Shown: one piece after another, positions 25,330-32,434 of the stretch
Layout: every line of letters begins with the position of its first letter
Numbering within the stretch: the first letter of the stretch is position 1
From: Terriglobia bacterium
Lineage (GTDB): Bacteria > Acidobacteriota > Terriglobia > UBA7540
Direction of reading: 5' to 3'
Assembly (NCBI GenBank): GCA_030040995.1
Contig: JASHOS010000017.1
Span: 1-34,926 of the forward strand
Length of the DNA: 34,926 nucleotides
The notes under the pieces: generated by a model
Told to the model about the DNA's origin: nothing
Database searches by the model: none
Seen by the model: only the letters and a program-made list of their open reading frames with translations
Program-made: the position numbers and the translations under genes

Positions 25330-25571
25330 TTCACAGCCAAGCCGGGCATCAGGTCTTCGCCCTGTAAGATCGTCAATGCGTCGGTAATGTCATCCAGCAA
25401 AGCCCGCATTCCCTCTATACCGGCCTCGGCCGCCCGGATCACGCGTCGCGCGCATTTCAGACACAGGCAGAAGCTCTTGCCGTCCACTAGCTCGCGGGAC
25501 CTGCAGCATGCGCACGGCCAGTCCGCCCGAGAATGCACCATCAAACCGCCCGTAGACATCGCGTACTCCAT
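25326..25571 (-). CDS. 81-residue cysteine-rich (zinc-ribbon-like) hypothetical protein
   Basis: Two ATGs lie two codons apart. GGGAGG sits directly before the first and 6 nt before the second, so 25571 is the likelier start. Six cysteines form two clusters, C20-x-C22-C23 and C35-x-C37-x2-C40, the spacing of a small metal-binding knuckle. A helical tail follows (RVIRAAEAGIEGMRALLDDI). It could be a nucleic-acid or protein-binding adaptor; no family is recognised. An AT-rich region with a candidate promoter lies about 230 bp upstream. Confidence 0.6.
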   Translation of the reverse strand: MEYAMSTGGLMVHSRADWPCACCRSRELVDGKSFCLCLKCARRVIRAAEAGIEGMRALLDDITDALTILQGEDLMPGLAVN

Positions 25572-25797
25572 GGTCATCCTCCCTGCTTTGATTTAGACGC
25601 CATTTATCGCTTTACGTTAAACTATCGGCAGTCTTGCCAGGAAACGCTAGATGAAATGCCTGTCTGAGAGAGCCTTGCCCCTGTTCATTGCCTCCGTCAC
25701 TGGTTATACTGTCCTGTACCTTACAAAGAAAGTAGCTGTTCCAAAACAAATCACCCGTTCTATAGGCCTCATCGGCACCGTTCCTATATTAAATAAC

Positions 25798-25826
25798 TAT
25801 TAATCATATATTAATCACATTGTCAA
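25798..25826 (-). promoter_or_regulatory. Candidate promoter with tandem TGATTAATA repeats
   Basis: On the minus strand TTGACA (25826-25821) is followed by two direct copies of TGATTAATA (25817-25809 and 25806-25798), 11 bp apart, which is one helical turn. The -10 (TAATAG or TTAATA) overlaps the second copy. The spacing suggests a regulator binding one face of the DNA at this promoter. It lies in a strikingly AT-rich island (about 25700-25850). Confidence 0.45.
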
Positions 25827-25874
25827 GATAAATCTTTGCGCCAGCAGCAATGCTTCAGTTGCGGGAGGCAGTTG

Positions 25875-25923
25875 ATGTAGCGCCGACCTTCAGGTCGGCA
25901 TTCGGCCAGATGCCGGGCTGAAC
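25875..25923. repeat. Dispersed repeat, second copy of 13477-13531
   Basis: TGTAGCGCCGACC-TTCA-GGTCGGCA is followed by TTCGGCCAGATGCCGGGCTG. Here the palindrome CGCCGACC/GGTCGGC is intact, whereas the copy at 13477 has a diverged centre. No gene is coded. Confidence 0.6.
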
Positions 25924-26080
25924 AGGTTGCGGAAAAACGGCTTTTCGGAGCCAAAATCGGCCGAAAATGGCGGTCGCTCGAACGGAGAATCAATAACTTA
26001 CAAATCTTGAGGAGCGCTATTTGGGGCTCTCAGGGGAGTTTTTCCGCAGCCCGTGAAGCACCGCGCTACAAGACTCAAAC

Positions 26081-26206
26081 TGAGAAGCTGTGAAAGAATC
26101 TGCACATTCCACCACAAAGACACTAAGACACGGAGAAAAGCGTTTCGTTTTCAACCTCTGTGCCTTGGTGCCTTTGTGGTGCAAACGATTCATTCACAGC
26201 TTCTGA
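26081..26206. mobile_element. 126-bp palindromic MITE-like element
   Basis: The ends AGAAGCTGTGAA (26083-26094) and its exact complement (26193-26204) flank a second inverted pair: CCACCACAAAGACACTAAGA against TGCCTTGGTGCCTTTGTGGT. The CACAAAGACAC...GTGCCTTTGTGG core is a recurring intergenic palindrome in many soil bacteria. It is non-coding. Confidence 0.65.
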
Positions 26207-26654
26207 GGCATTACCGCCAAGATTTGATTCAGTAGTGTCAGGCTTCGAAGGCGTGTTGGGGGAATTTCGTGGATACTGTCGGGATGGTTAACGCATCGGG
26301 GCCGTGCGCCGCACGCAAAACGGCGAAACGCCGCCTGTCGGTTGTAGCGCAGCGCGTCCCTCGGCCGCGATCCAATCGAATGCCATTCTGAGTGAGGTCG
26401 CCGCGGCGACCGAGCGAAAAATACCTGCATTTGTACGTTGAGCGAAGTGCGGGGATTCTTCGCTGCGCTCAGAATGAAGATCCGAAATGCCTGCTTGGAA
26501 CCCGGGTGTCGCAGACTCCGGATCTGGGTCTGCGGCCTTTCGCCGGGCCGCGCTGTTCACGATCCGCATACATGGCACACTACGCCGTCCATGCGCCACC
26601 CTGCGGGGTGCCGTGCCCCTCGGGATGTCCAGGCCTTTGCTGCCACGACACCGG
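26207..26654. other. Repeat-rich intergenic stretch without a gene
   Basis: About 26385-26475 contains TTCTGAGTGAGG and GGGGATTCTTCGCTGCGCTCAGAATG, the same repeat family as at 19625-19735. The remainder has open frames on both strands, but none with a ribosome site or a recognisable protein. Confidence 0.45.
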
Positions 26655-27263
26655 TCACAAGCCGCGGACCTTATACCCGGCGAGCCCACGGCGCTTGTCA
26701 AGCAGCAAAAGCGCTCCCACACCGGCTAGGCCAACGGTTAAAAGCACCAGCGTCGGGGGCTCCGCCACAGACACGGGCGCTGCCTCCGTAAGCGAACCCG
26801 AGATCAGCTCCCAATACCCGCAGCACCCCTCGGAGGTGAGTACGAGCGTGGAAGTGCTCAGGGCACCGCCGGTATAGCCGACCAGAGAACCCGCCGTCGG
26901 CGTCGCGAAGATGAGTGCCACGTTGTTAAACGAGGCGTCGTATGCATTAACGGACGTCGCGGTTGACCCGGCCGTTTGGACAAGGGGTAACGATGTAAAC
27001 GGCCCCACGGTCGGCGACTCTCCGCTCATCGTGATGTCTACAGAGACCAAACCGGAGTTCGCTGCGCCCGGCGAATTGTTAATGACCAGCGTCCCACCAA
27101 ACATGCACCCTGCTGACCCGCACGACGCTCCGTCGAACGGCGAGAGCGTTCCAGAGACATTGAGCGTAATTGTGTCGGCCCGCGCCGTTCCTGCGCCGAA
27201 ACCCAAACACGCGACAGCCAGTGCCGCCACAAGGATTGGAACCCGAAACAAATTGCCCTTCAT
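26655..27263 (-). CDS. Secreted protein with PEP-CTERM-like sorting tail
   Basis: The protein has 202 residues. GGGAGGT lies 6 nt before the ATG. An N-terminal signal peptide (VPILVAALAVACLGFGAGTARA) is followed by a Thr/Ser/Gly-rich beta-type body with two cysteine pairs (SCGSAGCM and EGCCGYW). The C-terminus has the tripartite layout of a PEP-CTERM signal: a short VAEPPT motif (variant of VPEPST), a hydrophobic helix (LVLLTVGLAGVGALLLL) and a basic end (DKRRGLAGYKVRGL). This implies processing by an exosortase/archaeosortase-type enzyme, none of which is encoded in the window. The basic tail is longer than usual. Its role is probably at the cell surface or in the matrix; no enzymatic motif is seen. 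Confidence 0.75.
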   Translation of the reverse strand: MKGNLFRVPILVAALAVACLGFGAGTARADTITLNVSGTLSPFDGASCGSAGCMFGGTLVINNSPGAANSGLVSVDITMSGESPTVGPFTSLPLVQTAGSTATSVNAYDASFNNVALIFATPTAGSLVGYTGGALSTSTLVLTSEGCCGYWELISGSLTEAAPVSVAEPPTLVLLTVGLAGVGALLLLDKRRGLAGYKVRGL

Positions 27264-27326
27264 TTTTACCTCCCGCATTTGGCTTGGCGCGCGCGCCCAG
27301 CCGCGCACGATGCCAGATTCGGCCCG

Positions 27327-27355
27327 ATGGTAACGCGGGGCGGGCGGTGTGTCAA
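27327..27355 (-). promoter_or_regulatory. Promoter of the PEP-CTERM-like protein gene
   Basis: On the minus strand, consensus TTGACA (27355-27350), a 17-nt spacer and TACCAT (27332-27327) give a leader of about 60 nt. Confidence 0.5.
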
Positions 27356-27465
27356 CGGTATGAAAGAATTACGGAAGTCGCCTCGAAGCTAATAAATTCT
27401 AGTAGAATACGCAGACGCGCCGATTGCCTCCCAAGAGGCGCACGCGATCAGACGGTGAGGTGAAG

Positions 27466-28908
27466 ATGGAGGAACATCGAGTCGAAAAGGACGTATCCAA
27501 TGCCGGGGAGGGCCAGCCCCAGCTACGCCGAAGACTAGGCGTCTTAAATGCCGTTTCTATCAATATGTCGAACATGATTGGGATTGGTCCGTTCATCACC
27601 GTTCCGATCATTATTGCTACGATGGGCGGCCCACAGTCGCTCATCAGTTGGTTTGCCGGGGCGATCCTGGCCATCGTCGATGGCCTGGTCATCTCCGAGC
27701 TCGGAGCGGCGCTGCCGGGGTCGGGCGGCACTTACGTCTTCTTGCGCGATAGTTACGGCCGCGAACGCTGGGGACGGCTTATGGCGTGGCTATTCGCGTG
27801 GGAGTTCCTCTTTTTCGGCACCCTGGAGATCGCCTCGGGGACGATCGGAATGACTCAGTACCTTACCTTTTTGTGGAAGGGGTTGGCCCTGCATCCCTGG
27901 GCAATGAAACTGATCGCGGCAGGAATTGCCATTACCGCGATGCTGTCTCTTTACCGGCGGATCCACGACATTGCCAAGCTCATGATCGTCCTCTGGATTA
28001 CCATGCTCGCGACTACCGGCTGGGTCATCGTCAGCGGGCTGGTCAAGATGAACCTGCATCTGGCGCTGAGTTTTCCTCACGGCGCGTTTAGCCTCAGCCT
28101 CTCCTTCCTGATCGGCCTTGGCAACGGAACCGTGGTGGTAATTTACAATTTTCTGGGATATTACCAGGTCTGCTACCTAGGGGACGAAGTCAAACAGCCG
28201 GAAAGAACCATTCCTTACGCGGTCATCCTGTCCATCCTCGCCGTAACGGTGATCGATTTTCTTATCTCCTTTGGCCTCATCTCCGTGGTTCCCTGGCGGG
28301 AGATGATCCGTCCCGGCACCCCCGCGAACCTTGCCGTGGCCTCTGTGTTTATGAGCCGGATCTACGGCAACTGGGCAGCGATTCTGTTCACCGCGATGAT
28401 TTTGTTCACCGCTTTCGCCTCGATTTTTGCATTGATGCTGGGTTATTCGCGTATCCCATTCGCGGCGGCGCGCGATGGGCTTTTCTTCCGGTGGTTCGAT
28501 AAGCTTCACCCTCAGGGCGAATTTCCCAACCGTTCGCTGGTACTGGTGGGCGTCCTCGCGGCATGCGCCAGCTTCTTCAATCTCGGCGAAATCATCACGG
28601 GACTGGTTGTGGCGCGGGTCCTTGTGCAGTTTATAGGACACACTATCGGTCTGTTCGTGCTGCGCCGCCGCAAGCCGGCTGTCCGGTTGCCCTTCAAGAT
28701 GTGGCTTTATCCTCTTCCGGCAATCCTCGCGCTTATTGGCTGGATCTATGTCTTTTTCAGCCCGATTTTGGGCCCGGAGGGATGGAGATACCTGGTTTAC
28801 GCCTTCAGCACAATCGGATCCGGCATCGTCCTATATTTTGTGCTGGCCTCCAAGCGGCGCGAGTGGCCCTACGAACCGGCGCGAACCGCCAAAACCGGCG
28901 GCCCATAA
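27466..28908 (+). CDS. APC-superfamily amino acid permease
   Basis: The protein has 480 residues and starts at the ATG after GGTGAGGTG; an upstream TTG is not needed. About twelve hydrophobic segments span the protein. The first carries the APC signature MSNMIGIGPFITVP (unwound helix 1, the substrate site), and the block SELGAALPGSGGTYVFL in helix 2-3 is typical of the family. FLGYYQVCYLGDEVKQPERTIPYAV matches the conserved loop in which other members have an NxAGE-like stretch. It most likely imports amino acids or amines across the inner membrane by proton coupling. It is monocistronic and convergent with the FG-GAP gene. The nearby polyamine-oxidase-like and peptidase genes make an amine or amino-acid substrate plausible (inference). 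Confidence 0.9.
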   Translation: MEEHRVEKDVSNAGEGQPQLRRRLGVLNAVSINMSNMIGIGPFITVPIIIATMGGPQSLISWFAGAILAIVDGLVISELGAALPGSGGTYVFLRDSYGRERWGRLMAWLFAWEFLFFGTLEIASGTIGMTQYLTFLWKGLALHPWAMKLIAAGIAITAMLSLYRRIHDIAKLMIVLWITMLATTGWVIVSGLVKMNLHLALSFPHGAFSLSLSFLIGLGNGTVVVIYNFLGYYQVCYLGDEVKQPERTIPYAVILSILAVTVIDFLISFGLISVVPWREMIRPGTPANLAVASVFMSRIYGNWAAILFTAMILFTAFASIFALMLGYSRIPFAAARDGLFFRWFDKLHPQGEFPNRSLVLVGVLAACASFFNLGEIITGLVVARVLVQFIGHTIGLFVLRRRKPAVRLPFKMWLYPLPAILALIGWIYVFFSPILGPEGWRYLVYAFSTIGSGIVLYFVLASKRREWPYEPARTAKTGGP

Positions 28909-28990
28909 CGCTGCCGGTTCAAGACCCACCACCCGGGTTGCGCCGCTCGCCATCTTCGCCCCCAGCCTCTGGGACAGAGGCCGGCCGCGT

Positions 28991-30274
28991 TCATTTCGTC
29001 AGATTCTCAAAAAGAAACAAGCCCGACTTTCCTGCGACGATGACATCCAGGTCGCCGTCACCATCGATATCGACCACGGGAATCTGCATGCCGCCTCCGG
29101 TACGGGTGCTGTAATCGAGGAGATGTCTCCTCCATTCCGATCCACCGGCGTCAATCGCTTCGTACCAGTAGACGCCAAGCGGCTCATTCGCGCCGGGGTC
29201 GTGCTCGTGAGCATAATACCGCTTGCCCGTTATGAGTTCGGGGCGGCCGTCGCCATTCAGGTCGGCAATGGTCATGGCGTGCGCCTGGGACCAGCCATTG
29301 TCGATGAGGTGTTTCACCCAGGTACGCTTTCCTGTTCGGTCCCTTTTCTGCTCGTACCAGAAGATTCCGTAGTCATGGCCCAAGCTGGTGACCAAGTCCG
29401 GCACGCCGTCGCCGTTCACGTCCATCGCGTAGATGAACCCGGTGGCCCCCAAATCGAACTCCGCATGAAAAATCCAGTGGCCGTTTCGTGGGTCAGGAGG
29501 GGCTTCGAACCAGCCCTTGGGAGTGATGATATCCGTCCTTCCATCGCCATTGACATCCCCGGCGCCGATTCCGTGCCCATAGCTCTCGGGGCTGATTTCG
29601 TGGCTGATCCAAGGGTCTCGGGCCTCCTTGCCCGCCAGCTCATACCAAGTCAGCGGGAAGTCGCGGCGGCCGAATTGGGGAAGCAACTGCCGGGGCTTTC
29701 CGGTGTTGAGAATGTCCACGAGAAACGCAAATTCCACCGGGGACCCTGTCTCCATAACGTGCTCCTGCCACAGCTTGCCCGGCTGGCGCGGATTCTCCCA
29801 CCAAGCGAGCGGATGTGACCAGTAAGAACAGCTCACCACGTCCGGGTAGCCGTCACCGTTGACGTCAATGGCGAGGTCGCTCAAATCCTCCAGGTAATAG
29901 TCTGTGTAGGGAAGTTGGCGAAACTTATGCTTGACGAAGCGAGGGCCTGAACGCGGCCGCGGCGGAAGCTGTTCGTACCAGTTCTCTCCGGAGACGATGT
30001 CAAGCCTGCCGTCGCGGTTCATGTCAACCACGGTAACGGCTTCGCTGACGCCCAGGTCCAGGGTGTGTTTGCGAAACGGGATTGCATCGTCTCCCGCCGC
30101 GACCGTCTCGATGGGTAGGGCCCCGCGGGCGCTCGCGCGCTCTGGTGGCGCCGGGGCGGACGGCGGAAACGCGTCGCTGGTTGCGGCGTTTCCGGGGCAG
30201 CCCACTGCGGCCGCGGGCAGACTCGCGGCTAAGGACTTCAGGAATTGTCTTCGAGCGCCATTCTGCCCTTTCAT
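28991..30274 (-). CDS. Tat-exported FG-GAP/VCBS repeat protein
   Basis: The protein has 427 residues. The N-terminus carries a twin-arginine signal (ARRQFLKSLAASLPAAAVG), possibly ending at a lipobox-like VGC. The body is a beta-propeller of about seven FG-GAP units, recognised by the calcium-binding loop DxNxDGxxD (DMNRDGRLDI, DVNGDGYPDV, DVNGDGRTDI, DVNGDGVPDL, DLNGDGRPEL, DIDGDGDLDV). Such propellers bind ligands or polysaccharide outside the cell; no catalytic residues are evident. It begins 15 bp after the isomerase gene and closes the sugar-oxidation operon. It may be a periplasmic partner of that pathway (inference). Confidence 0.85.
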   Translation of the reverse strand: MKGQNGARRQFLKSLAASLPAAAVGCPGNAATSDAFPPSAPAPPERASARGALPIETVAAGDDAIPFRKHTLDLGVSEAVTVVDMNRDGRLDIVSGENWYEQLPPRPRSGPRFVKHKFRQLPYTDYYLEDLSDLAIDVNGDGYPDVVSCSYWSHPLAWWENPRQPGKLWQEHVMETGSPVEFAFLVDILNTGKPRQLLPQFGRRDFPLTWYELAGKEARDPWISHEISPESYGHGIGAGDVNGDGRTDIITPKGWFEAPPDPRNGHWIFHAEFDLGATGFIYAMDVNGDGVPDLVTSLGHDYGIFWYEQKRDRTGKRTWVKHLIDNGWSQAHAMTIADLNGDGRPELITGKRYYAHEHDPGANEPLGVYWYEAIDAGGSEWRRHLLDYSTRTGGGMQIPVVDIDGDGDLDVIVAGKSGLFLFENLTK

Positions 30275-30289
30275 GTCACCTGCCTCTGT

Positions 30290-31144
30290 TCACTCGATCC
30301 CCACTTCCTGGCTGAGAGATTTGATAAAATGAAGCCCCTGGCGGGCCAAATCCTCACCGGAGGGTGCCAAGTCGCGCCATATCGCCGCGGCCGCCGCGAG
30401 CTCCGGCTCAGGCTGCGCAAAGGATTCGATCGTCATCCAGCCGCCGTATCCGATCTCCTTCAAAGCTAAAAGCACGCTTCGCCAATCGTTATGGCCTGTG
30501 CCCGGAATGCCCCGATCATTTTCGGAGATGTGTACGTGTCCAAGGTGTTTGGCGATTCGGCGAAGGGAATCGGCAGGATGCTTTTCCTCGATGTTGGCGT
30601 GGAAGGTATCGAAATGAATGCGGATGTTGGGCGCGCCGGCTGCCTCAACCAGCCGCGCCGCGTCCTCCTGAGTGTTGAGGAAATACGTCTCAAACCGGTT
30701 GAGCGGCTCAATGCAGAGAGTGACGCCCAGATCCTCGCCCCGCCGCGCTGCCGCTCGAAGTCCCTCAGCCGCCCATTTCCACTCTTGCTCAGTCCTGCGG
30801 CGGCCCGTCATCACTCCCAAACCCGCGTAAAGCGGACCACAAATAATCTTCGCGCCAAGCTCTGCCGTCCGCTCGATGCAGCGCTTCAGGAATTCTATTC
30901 CACGCGCGCGTTCTTCGCGATCCGGGCCTATAAGATTCGCAGATCGTGGCAATACGCTGCATGTGGTCCGCTCTAGTCCCAAGCGGTCGAGGGTCCGCTT
31001 GACAGCCGGAACGCTTGCGGGCTCCTCCGGCGAAAGGAAGAGCTCCACGCCGTCGAATCCCCACTCATGAATGCGCGCAAACAGGGGCTCCTCTCGGGCG
31101 CTCACCCGGGTAGTCCACACCATTGTATTCACACCGTATTTCAT
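30290..31144 (-). CDS. Sugar isomerase/epimerase, D-tagatose/D-psicose 3-epimerase type
   Basis: This is a 284-residue TIM-barrel protein of the xylose-isomerase-like family; its ATG has GAAGGA 6 nt upstream. The four metal ligands are E146 (CIEPLNRFE), D179 (FDTFHAN), H205 (HVHISEND) and E240 (TIESF). Their spacing is identical, with a constant offset of 6, to the residues I recall for Pseudomonas D-tagatose 3-epimerase (152, 185, 211, 246), which strongly supports the call. These enzymes epimerise ketohexoses at C3; a 3-keto-sugar substrate would fit the oxidoreductase in the same operon. There is no signal peptide, so it acts in the cytoplasm. Confidence 0.88.
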   Translation of the reverse strand: MKYGVNTMVWTTRVSAREEPLFARIHEWGFDGVELFLSPEEPASVPAVKRTLDRLGLERTTCSVLPRSANLIGPDREERARGIEFLKRCIERTAELGAKIICGPLYAGLGVMTGRRRTEQEWKWAAEGLRAAARRGEDLGVTLCIEPLNRFETYFLNTQEDAARLVEAAGAPNIRIHFDTFHANIEEKHPADSLRRIAKHLGHVHISENDRGIPGTGHNDWRSVLLALKEIGYGGWMTIESFAQPEPELAAAAAIWRDLAPSGEDLARQGLHFIKSLSQEVGIE

Positions 31145-31159
31145 TGTGTCCTTCAGGTC

Positions 31160-31735
31160 CGGAGTCAGAAGTCCCGAGTGCGCAGCCCGGAGTCCGGAGT
31201 GCCGCGACCCCGGACTTCGCACTCCGAACTCCGGACTCCGTCTCGCGAGCTACGCTTTTCTTCGCAAGTACGACGTGAATCCACCGATAAGCGAAGCAGT
31301 CTCGTGAGCCATGGCGTAAAGCCGCTCGAACTCTGCGGACGTGATGTACCCGATATCCAGGGCAACATACAGCAAAGACTGAACCTCGACAATTGAGCCT
31401 CTAGCCATGTCGAGGAAACGAGCAAAGTCCTTGTCGCTCCTTCTCGCGAAGCCTTCTGCAACATTGCTCATAGATGATACAGCCGCGCGGCTCATCTGAT
31501 TCTTTAGCCCAACGTCGTTCTTCAACCGGCCCTCGCCGCAAACTGCATAAATTTCGCGGACCAGTTTCCGGGCTTGCTGCCAACCCTGGATATCTTCAAA
31601 TCGCGTAATCGCTGCCATTCCTCTTTTGATCTCCGACTCCAGACCTCGGACTGCGCACTCCGGACTTCAACTGACCTCGGACTTCGGACTTGGGACTCCG
31701 GACTGCGCACTCCGGACCCTGAGGGTGCAGCCGGG
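31160..31735 (-). mobile_element. IVP cassette copy 1: four-helix-bundle gene flanked by CGGAGTCCG-type repeats
   Basis: Both flanks consist of degenerate CGGAGTCCGGAGT/GGACTTCGCACTCCG iterations. Unique edges follow on the two sides: TCTCGCGAGCTACG-TTTTCTTCGC and AATCGCTGCCAT...TTTTGATCTCCGA. Copy 2 at 32235-32430 has the same order and the same edges, with an internal deletion. That makes this a discrete repeated unit, not just a gene with junk around it. It separates the small-subunit gene from the epimerase gene of one operon. Confidence 0.65.
31250..31618 (-). CDS. Four-helix-bundle protein (23S rRNA intervening-sequence protein family)
   Basis: The protein has 122 residues. It shows the family pattern: FEDIQGWQQARKLVREIYAV (helix 1), DVGLKNQMSRAAVSSMSNVAEGFAR (helix 2 with the conserved R-A..S...N.AEG block), DFARFLDMARGSIVEVQSLLYVA (helix 3) and the C-terminal LIGGFTSYLRRK. 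These proteins were first seen in insertions within 23S rRNA genes and are common elsewhere; their biochemical role is unknown. The ATG has AGAGGA directly upstream. It interrupts a metabolic operon and is flanked by repeats, so it is probably cargo or the driver of a mobile cassette, not part of sugar metabolism. Confidence 0.88.
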   Translation of the reverse strand: MAAITRFEDIQGWQQARKLVREIYAVCGEGRLKNDVGLKNQMSRAAVSSMSNVAEGFARRSDKDFARFLDMARGSIVEVQSLLYVALDIGYITSAEFERLYAMAHETASLIGGFTSYLRRKA

Positions 31736-32224
31736 GAACGCGGAGAGGTAAGTGTTTCCCTGATATTGCAAGTCCTGATGGATGCCGATTGCCGAGGTGT
31801 AGTAGCCGTCTATCGTCATTCCCTTGAGAACTGCAAAGAATCGCTCGAGGTCAGTAGCGGGGCGGCCCTCGTGCAATGCTGATTTAGCGAGAGCCTGAGC
31901 GAGCGACGATTGGGTGGCCTCCTCTTGCATCTGTTTCAGGCCGGCACGCCACTGCTTTTGAATTGCGTCATTGCTGCTCGCTACCATCAGATCGGCAAAC
32001 AGGCTCACGCGTGCGGCATGCGCGCCGGGCGAGTGTGGGTCCGCGGGAATGATCATTTCCGTGAGCTGGTCGACGAGTTCATTTTCCTCCGCGGTGAAAA
32101 ATCGCAGTTGGTAATCGCTGGGCGTCCAGGCCTCTCCTGGAGGACAAGCAGAGGTGCCCCAGGCATCAAGTTTTGGCGCCAAGGCCGCGAGCGCAACAAT
32201 CTTGAGAGCCTTTCGTCGTCTCAT
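31667..32224 (-). CDS. Gluconate 2-dehydrogenase subunit 3-like protein, altered C-terminus
   Basis: The protein has 185 residues. The ATG has GAGGT 7 nt upstream. An N-terminal RRRKALKIVALAALAP segment is a Tat-like export signal. The body has the family features: FFTAEENELVDQLTEMIIPADPHSPGAHAA and GYYTSAIGIHQDLQYQGNTYLSAFPGC. This small subunit partners a GMC-type flavoprotein and is often needed for its export and maturation; the partner lies just upstream. After FPGC, where relatives normally end with a short THPEH-like tail, the frame reads into the CGGAGTCCG repeat of cassette 1 and gains about 17 foreign residues (RVRSAQSGVPSPKSEVS). Confidence 0.85.
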   Translation of the reverse strand: MRRRKALKIVALAALAPKLDAWGTSACPPGEAWTPSDYQLRFFTAEENELVDQLTEMIIPADPHSPGAHAARVSLFADLMVASSNDAIQKQWRAGLKQMQEEATQSSLAQALAKSALHEGRPATDLERFFAVLKGMTIDGYYTSAIGIHQDLQYQGNTYLSAFPGCTLRVRSAQSGVPSPKSEVS

Positions 32225-32234
32225 ATGAATACCT

Positions 32235-32430
32235 CGTCCGGAGTCCGGAGTGCACAGTCCGGAGTCTCGAGTGCCAAGTCCGGAATGCCGCGACCCCGGA
32301 CTTCGCACTCCGAACTCCGTCTCGCGAGCTATGATTTTCTTCGCAAGTACGACGTGAATCCAAATCGCGTAATCGCTGCCATGCCGTTTTTGATCTCCGA
32401 CTCCGGCCCTCGGACTTCGCACTCCGGACT
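32235..32430 (-). mobile_element. IVP cassette copy 2: internally deleted
   Basis: It has the same flanks and edges as copy 1, but the gene is reduced to 17 codons (MAAITRFGFTSYLRRKS, 32329-32382). The first seven codons are joined to the last ten of the intact gene. Exactly 315 bp (105 codons) are missing, so the frame is kept; short homology (TG) at the junction suggests slippage or end-joining. It sits between the GMC oxidoreductase and its small subunit. Confidence 0.7.
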
Positions 32431-32434
32431 TCCC

